Positions 59,915-64,000 of a stretch of 64,000 nucleotides of DNA are shown here, one piece after another. Position 1 is the stretch's first letter, and the number at the start of each line of letters is the position of its first letter. Both the position numbers and the translations under genes were made by a program. The notes beneath the pieces were generated by a model. It ran no database searches, was not told the origin of the DNA, and saw only the letters and a program-made list of their open reading frames with translations. Location: positions 496,001-560,000 of the forward strand of contig NZ_CCBB010000002.1 of the NCBI RefSeq assembly GCF_000613185.1, written 5' to 3'. Source of the DNA: Mycolicibacterium cosmeticum. Its GTDB lineage: Bacteria; Actinomycetota; Actinomycetes; Mycobacteriales; Mycobacteriaceae.

Positions 59915-61123
59915 ATGCGCTTGGCTGTGCCCGAGTTCGTGCGCGTGCGCCTGCAGCGCCGTGGCGAGTTGATCCCGCTCGGCTACAACTGGGCCTTCGT
60001 CGTCGTCACCGACGCGGCGATGGTGTTCGTCACGCTGGGTGCGGCACTGCAGCGGCCCTATGACGACCGGCTGGTGGCCATCCCGGTAGCGGCGGTCATC
60101 GCGCTGTGCCCGCTGGCGGTGTTCTTCGGTACCGGAATGGGTTTCAACCCGGTGCTGATGTGGGCGACCTGGACATCGGCAGCGGCCATCCTGCTGTTCG
60201 CGACCTCGACACCGATCCCGTACGACTTCGCCCCGCTGCTGCTCGTGCTCACCGTCGGTGCGGTGGCGGCGCTGACGTCGTTGGGTGGCGGCCTGTTGTC
60301 GGCGGTGTCGGCGCTGGCCGTTCTGCTGCTGGCCGCCGCCCTGCACCGCCTGGACGGGTTCGGGTTGTACGTCAGTGTCCTCGGAATGGGTTGGCTGGTG
60401 GGCTATTTGATGCATGTCCAGCAGCAGCTGCACGCGGCCCAGCACGCAGCGCAGCATGCGCTGGCCGAACACGCCGCCGCCGACGAACGCCGACGCATCG
60501 CGCGTGAGGTGCATGACGTCATCGCGCATTCGCTCTCGGTGACGCTGCTCCACGTGACCGGGGCCCGCCGCGCCCTGCAGCAGGATCGCGATATCGACGA
60601 CGCGGTGGACGCGCTGACCGAGGCCGAGACGCTCGGTCGCGCCGCGATGGCGGATATCCGCCGCACCGTCGGGCTGCTCGACGACGCGCCGATGAGGATG
60701 GCCCCGGAGCCGGGAGTGGACGACATCGCGGCGCTGGTCGACGATTTCACCGGCGCGGGCCTGAACGTCGTGCTGCGCACGCAGGGACCCGTCGATCGGG
60801 TGTCGCCCGGTGTCGGGCTGGCGCTGTACCGCATCGTGCAGGAGTCGCTGGCCAACATCGCCAAGCATGCGCCGGACGCGAGATCGTCGGTGACGCTGTC
60901 GAACACCGCCGACCATGCGGAGTTGGTCATCGTGAACGAGTTGCCCGTGCCGGTGGCGGCGCCGACGGGGCAGGTGACCGACGGCCGCGGTGTGCGCGGT
61001 ATGCGTCAGCGGGTGGAGCTGCTGGGCGGGATGATCGACATCGGCCCGACGGCGCGCGGCTGGTGCGTGCGGGCCACGGTGCCGTTACAGGACGAGGCCG
61101 GCCGACGGTGGTGCGGATCGTGA
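59915..61123 (+). CDS. Sensor histidine kinase, NarL/DesK-type (HisKA_3)
   Basis: 402 residues. About five membrane helices in the N-terminal part, a cytosolic dimer helix with the phospho-His in RRRIAREVHDVIAHSLSV (HisKA_3 box), and an HATPase domain with an N-box (QESLANIAKHAPDAR) and G1 box (GVRGMRQRVELLGG). There is little extracellular domain, so it may sense the membrane. Overlaps the response-regulator gene by GTGA. The pair is a two-component system with unknown signal. Confidence 0.93.
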   Translation: MRLAVPEFVRVRLQRRGELIPLGYNWAFVVVTDAAMVFVTLGAALQRPYDDRLVAIPVAAVIALCPLAVFFGTGMGFNPVLMWATWTSAAAILLFATSTPIPYDFAPLLLVLTVGAVAALTSLGGGLLSAVSALAVLLLAAALHRLDGFGLYVSVLGMGWLVGYLMHVQQQLHAAQHAAQHALAEHAAADERRRIAREVHDVIAHSLSVTLLHVTGARRALQQDRDIDDAVDALTEAETLGRAAMADIRRTVGLLDDAPMRMAPEPGVDDIAALVDDFTGAGLNVVLRTQGPVDRVSPGVGLALYRIVQESLANIAKHAPDARSSVTLSNTADHAELVIVNELPVPVAAPTGQVTDGRGVRGMRQRVELLGGMIDIGPTARGWCVRATVPLQDEAGRRWCGS

Positions 61124-61791
61124 CCGGTGCCGCGGACGACATCGCCGTCCTACTCGTCGACGACCAGGAGCTGGTGCGGTCCGGCTTGCGCCGCATCCTG
61201 CGCCGCAAGGACGGTTTCGTGATCGCGGGGGAGTGTTCCGACGGCGACGAGGTCCCCGCCGCGCTGGCGCAGGCACGGGTGGATGTCGTGGTGATGGATC
61301 TGCGGATGAAGCGGGTGGACGGGATCGAGGCGACCGCCCGGCTCACGGAGGACGGCGGGCCGCCGGTGCTGGCGTTGACCACGTTCAACGAGGACGAACT
61401 GCTCTCCGGGGCGCTGCGCGCCGGTGCGGCGGGCTTCGTGCTCAAGGATTCATCGGCCGAGGAACTGATCCGGGCGGTGCGCGCGGTGGCGCAGGGCAAC
61501 AGCTACCTGGACCCTGCCGTGACCTCCCGGGTGTTGAGCACCTATCGGCAGGTCACCGCGGGCCCTGCGGCCGAGCGGCCCGCCGTCACCGGGCTGACCG
61601 GGCGCGAACTCGACGTCCTGACGCTGATCGGCAGGGGCCGGTCCAACGCCGAGATCGCCGACGAGCTGTTCATCTCAGGGGTCACCGTCAAGAGCCATAT
61701 CGGCCGGATCTTCGACAAGCTGGGGTTGCGTGACCGCGCCGCGGCCATCGTCTACGCCTATGACCACGGCATCGTCGTGCCGCTGCACTGA
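61120..61791 (+). CDS. NarL/FixJ-type response regulator
   Basis: 223 residues from GTG 61120. Receiver domain with DD pair in LLVDDQELV, phospho-Asp in VVMDLRMKRVDG and Lys in FVLKDSSAEEL; C-terminal LuxR-type helix-turn-helix (LTGRELDVLTLIGRGRSNAE, IADELFISGVTVKSHIGRIF). Partner of the overlapping histidine kinase gene. A GTG at 61111 is also in frame but does not give the 4-base overlap. Confidence 0.93.
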   Translation: MTGAADDIAVLLVDDQELVRSGLRRILRRKDGFVIAGECSDGDEVPAALAQARVDVVVMDLRMKRVDGIEATARLTEDGGPPVLALTTFNEDELLSGALRAGAAGFVLKDSSAEELIRAVRAVAQGNSYLDPAVTSRVLSTYRQVTAGPAAERPAVTGLTGRELDVLTLIGRGRSNAEIADELFISGVTVKSHIGRIFDKLGLRDRAAAIVYAYDHGIVVPLH

Positions 61792-61846
61792 CCGCGAACG
61801 GGCACCGCTGCCCGGCACGACCCCGCTGCTGTGCGACGATGCGCCC

Positions 61847-62656
61847 ATGGCACGTCCGTTTCATTTCAGCCAGATCGAGCAGGGCACCTTCCTGCCCACC
61901 GAGTACGCACAGAGCCACTGGGGTGCCGACCACCTGAACGGGCCAGCCCTGGTCGGTCTGGTGGCCCGGACGCTCGAGGAGGCGTTCGGCCACCCGGAAT
62001 TCCTGCCGGCCAGGCTGACGGTGGACCTGTTCAAGGTCGCTCGGGGCGTGCCGACCACCGCCAAGCTCGCCCTGGTCCGCGACGGTCACCGGGTCCGCAA
62101 CGCCGAGTGCGAGCTGATTCAGGACGGCGTGACGGTGGTCCGCGCGATCATGGTGCAATACCGCCTCTCGGAGCCGCCGCGCGGCCGGGAATGGGTGCCC
62201 GCGACGAGCTTCCCGGGCCCGGTCGACCGGGACGACGCCAGGGGGATCGGCATCGGCAGCGATGACGTCGGTTGGACGGGGGCCATCGCCGATCACCAGA
62301 ACACCTCGCGCAAACGTTTCGTCAACCGGACCATCGACGTCGTGGAGGGCGACCGTAACTCACCGTTCGTGCGTGCCGCCATGGCCGCCGAGGGCACCAG
62401 CCTGGTCACCAATCTCGGCACGGCGGGCGTCGGTTACATCAACGGCGACCTGACCGTGGCGTTGTCGCGGCTGCCCCGCGACGAGTGGATCGGCGTTCAG
62501 GCCGACTCGCACTGGACCTCGGACGGCATCTCGGTGGGGACGTCGACCCTCTTCGACAGTGCCGGGCCGGTCGGTACCGGCATGGTGACCGCCGTCGCCA
62601 ACCCGGGCGCGCAGATCGACTTCGCCAACGACCCGTTTCCCGAACGGACCCGCTGA
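61847..62656 (+). CDS. Thioesterase-like hotdog-fold protein (acyl-CoA thioesterase family)
   Basis: 269 residues from ATG 61847. Double hotdog fold: HFSQIEQGTFLPTEYAQSHW, DHLNGPALVGLVARTLEEAF, TVDLFKVARGVPTTAK, YINGDLTVALSRLPRDEWIG, GTSTLFDSAGPVGTG. These fit the TesB/acyl-CoA thioesterase group that hydrolyses acyl-CoA or acts in polyketide metabolism. Substrate unknown. The last 160 bases are antisense to the end of the esterase gene at 62497-63615. Confidence 0.83.
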   Translation: MARPFHFSQIEQGTFLPTEYAQSHWGADHLNGPALVGLVARTLEEAFGHPEFLPARLTVDLFKVARGVPTTAKLALVRDGHRVRNAECELIQDGVTVVRAIMVQYRLSEPPRGREWVPATSFPGPVDRDDARGIGIGSDDVGWTGAIADHQNTSRKRFVNRTIDVVEGDRNSPFVRAAMAAEGTSLVTNLGTAGVGYINGDLTVALSRLPRDEWIGVQADSHWTSDGISVGTSTLFDSAGPVGTGMVTAVANPGAQIDFANDPFPERTR

Positions 62657-63615
62657 GATCGGGTGACGTTCTTGGTGAATTCGCCGAGATGGCCGATGGC
62701 GTGCCTGCCCTCCGGCAACACGTCGGCGGCGAGCGGAAAGTCGTGAATCTGCCCGTGCCACAAGTGCAGATCGCACGGCGTACCCGCCTCCACCAGCCGC
62801 CGGAACATCAATTCCGCGTCGGGGAGCAGTATTTCGCTCATGCTGGCGTGGATCGCCACCGGCGGCATGTCCGACAGGTCGGCGTCGGCCGGCGAGAGTA
62901 CCTCCCGGCCGTCCTCGGCGGGCAGCGTCATCCCTCCGCGGCGCACCGCCCTGGCGAACATCGACAGCGCCCGCAGCGGGAACATGGCACAGCTGCCTGC
63001 GCCGCGACGAGCCAGCTTGCGTTCGGGGTCCAGGTCGGTCAGCGGTGAGATCGCGGCCACCCCGGCGGGGCCCGGCCGGCCGCGCCGGATCAGTTCCAGC
63101 GTGGTGGCCAGGGCCAGATACCCGCCGGCCGAGTCGCCGGCGATGACGATCTCGTCCGGTCGGTAGCCACGCTGCCGCAGCCAGTCCATGCCGTCGAGGG
63201 CGTCGTCGACCGCCGACGCCAAACCGTGGGCGGGCAGCATGCGATAGGCGACGTTGAGCACCTCGGCATCGGCGGCCTTGGCCAACCGTGCCACCAACGA
63301 TCGGTGGGTGTTCAGCCCGCAGGTGAGGAAGGCGCCACCGTGCAGGTAGAGGATGGCACGGCGGCCGGAACCGCCGGTGCCGATCAACTCGGCGCGGCAG
63401 TTCGGCAGGGTGATGCGTTGGGTCACCGCGGATATCGGCTGCGGCAGCAGTCCGGCGATCCGATCGATGGAACCCATCGGCCAGCCCAGATCGGGGTGCA
63501 ACGCCCACAGCCGCACCGCGTTCTTCACGAAAACCCGGCACCACGCGCCGATCGCGACCGATTGCGGGCTCCTGGACGTGTGAATCCGGATCCCGCTGCG
63601 CACTGGCGCCACCAT
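62497..63615 (-). CDS. Alpha/beta hydrolase of the hormone-sensitive lipase type
   Basis: 372 residues from ATG 63615 (AGGAG upstream). HSL-type esterase: oxyanion YLHGGAFLTCG, nucleophile IAGDSAGGYLALAT, acid SEILLPDAELMF and His in QIHDFPLAAD. Usual members end just after the AIGHLGEF helix (about residue 320); here the frame runs on for about 55 residues that are antisense to the 3' end of the thioesterase gene and have no family match, so a normal stop appears to be lost. Likely a lipase/esterase of the LipR or LipN group. Confidence 0.85.
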   Translation of the reverse strand: MVAPVRSGIRIHTSRSPQSVAIGAWCRVFVKNAVRLWALHPDLGWPMGSIDRIAGLLPQPISAVTQRITLPNCRAELIGTGGSGRRAILYLHGGAFLTCGLNTHRSLVARLAKAADAEVLNVAYRMLPAHGLASAVDDALDGMDWLRQRGYRPDEIVIAGDSAGGYLALATTLELIRRGRPGPAGVAAISPLTDLDPERKLARRGAGSCAMFPLRALSMFARAVRRGGMTLPAEDGREVLSPADADLSDMPPVAIHASMSEILLPDAELMFRRLVEAGTPCDLHLWHGQIHDFPLAADVLPEGRHAIGHLGEFTKNVTRSQRVRSGNGSLAKSICAPGLATAVTMPVPTGPALSKRVDVPTEMPSEVQCESA

Positions 63616-63685
63616 GTTGATCAACTCCTGCCTCGACGTGCGGCGGGAATACCCTTGTGGCCGTGGGTTAAACGCGCGACGAATC

Positions 63686-64000
63686 TCAATCCGGCAGGCA
63701 GTTCGAACAATCCGTGACGGTGGCCCGCATATTGCGTTGCATCATGTCCAGCGCTGCCCGCCCGAGATCCGCGTCGATGTGGGCCACCGCATCGGCGGGT
63801 ATCACGATGTCGAAGTGCCGGACGTAGGCGTCGAGTGCGCTGTACAGGATGCATTGTTCGGTGACTTGGCCGGTGAGGATGACCGTCTTGGTGCCCAGTC
63901 GCTGCAGCAGGTAGTCCAGCGGTGTGGCATAGAAGACGCTGTGGCGCACCTTCGCCACGAACAGCGATTCGGGCGCCGGTACCAGTGGCTTGACCAGGTC
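63686..64000 (-). CDS. Isochorismatase-family cysteine hydrolase, C-terminal part
   Basis: Partial: open to the right window edge, stop TGA at 63686-63688, so about 104 C-terminal residues are visible, the frame continuing to base 64000. The catalytic Cys is in LTGQVTEQCILYSALDAYV; the upstream KVRHSVFYATPLDYLL segment fits the fold with its lysine. These enzymes hydrolyse nicotinamide, carbamoyl or isochorismate-like substrates; the type here cannot be set. The ending CSNCLPD has two further Cys. Confidence 0.82.
   Translation of the reverse strand, partial: DLVKPLVPAPESLFVAKVRHSVFYATPLDYLLQRLGTKTVILTGQVTEQCILYSALDAYVRHFDIVIPADAVAHIDADLGRAALDMMQRNMRATVTDCSNCLPD

Overview
The window is high-GC actinobacterial DNA that reads as a chromosomal segment of a fast-growing mycobacterium (Mycolicibacterium type). 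Evidence: the conserved order pafA ... pafB-pafC-tatA-tatC-helY-(Rv2091c-like)-(Rv2090-like)-pepE, then cobL-cobM-cobK / cobIJ-cobH-cobG / cobN, then fxsA-lnt-ppm1-rbpA, lipT, all broadly collinear with the M. tuberculosis Rv2097c-Rv2045c region as I remember it. Against M. tuberculosis itself, lnt and ppm1 are separate genes, no sigC or blaC lies between cobK and cobIJ, and several catabolic modules are present. I see no rRNA, tRNA, CRISPR array, insertion sequence or prophage.

Layout. (1) 1-6716: a tightly overlapping signalling operon: a GlnH-like binding protein (partial), a helical protein of unknown function, a PknG-type kinase with zinc ribbons, a PP2C phosphatase with zinc ribbons, a von Willebrand A protein and a zinc-ribbon/FHA protein. 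(2) 6781-8139: pafA, the Pup ligase. (3) 8143-14278: a catabolic island between pafA and pafB, made of a LacI-type regulator divergent from asparaginase, a CE4-type deacetylase, an MFS transporter and two SDR enzymes, with a striking palindromic operator. (4) 14278-24029: a small Cys/Gly protein, pafBC (DNA-damage regulators), tatA, tatC, helY, a DUF4333-type membrane protein, a flap exonuclease, a VOC protein and pepE. (5) 24050-37585: an F420/flavin oxidoreductase, a DprE2-like SDR, and the aerobic cobalamin genes, interrupted by a phosphotransferase, a sulfate-ester-type dioxygenase and two very small genes. (6) 37595-44476: two FDOR paralogues flanking purU, fxsA, an amidohydrolase, lnt, ppm1 and the RNA polymerase-binding protein rbpA. 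(7) 44623-54410: a zinc-finger protein, a DNA-binding/hydrolase fusion, two lipoproteins, an SsuD-like monooxygenase, lipT, a two-domain phosphotransferase fusion, a YnfA membrane protein, an SCO6745-like protein and a TetR regulator. (8) 54419-64000: a gluconate module (GntR-type regulator, gntK, gntP), LysR and double-TetR regulators, a two-component system, a thioesterase, an esterase whose 3' end runs antisense into it, and a partial isochorismatase-family gene.

Working together: PafA (pupylation) and PafBC (transcriptional response to DNA damage) frame an accessory catabolic insertion. The cob genes encode much of corrin-ring synthesis by the oxygen-dependent route (CobG, CobN); CobK/L/M/IJ/H are present, but cobA, cobB, cobO and cobQ are not in the window. 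Lnt and Ppm1 serve lipoprotein acylation and mannosyl-donor synthesis.

Many genes have a TANNNT -10 hexamer only 5-7 bases upstream of the start codon, the arrangement expected for leaderless mycobacterial transcripts; this helped to choose starts. The strongest candidate for an under-described system is the six-gene kinase/phosphatase/VWA/FHA operon at the left edge.
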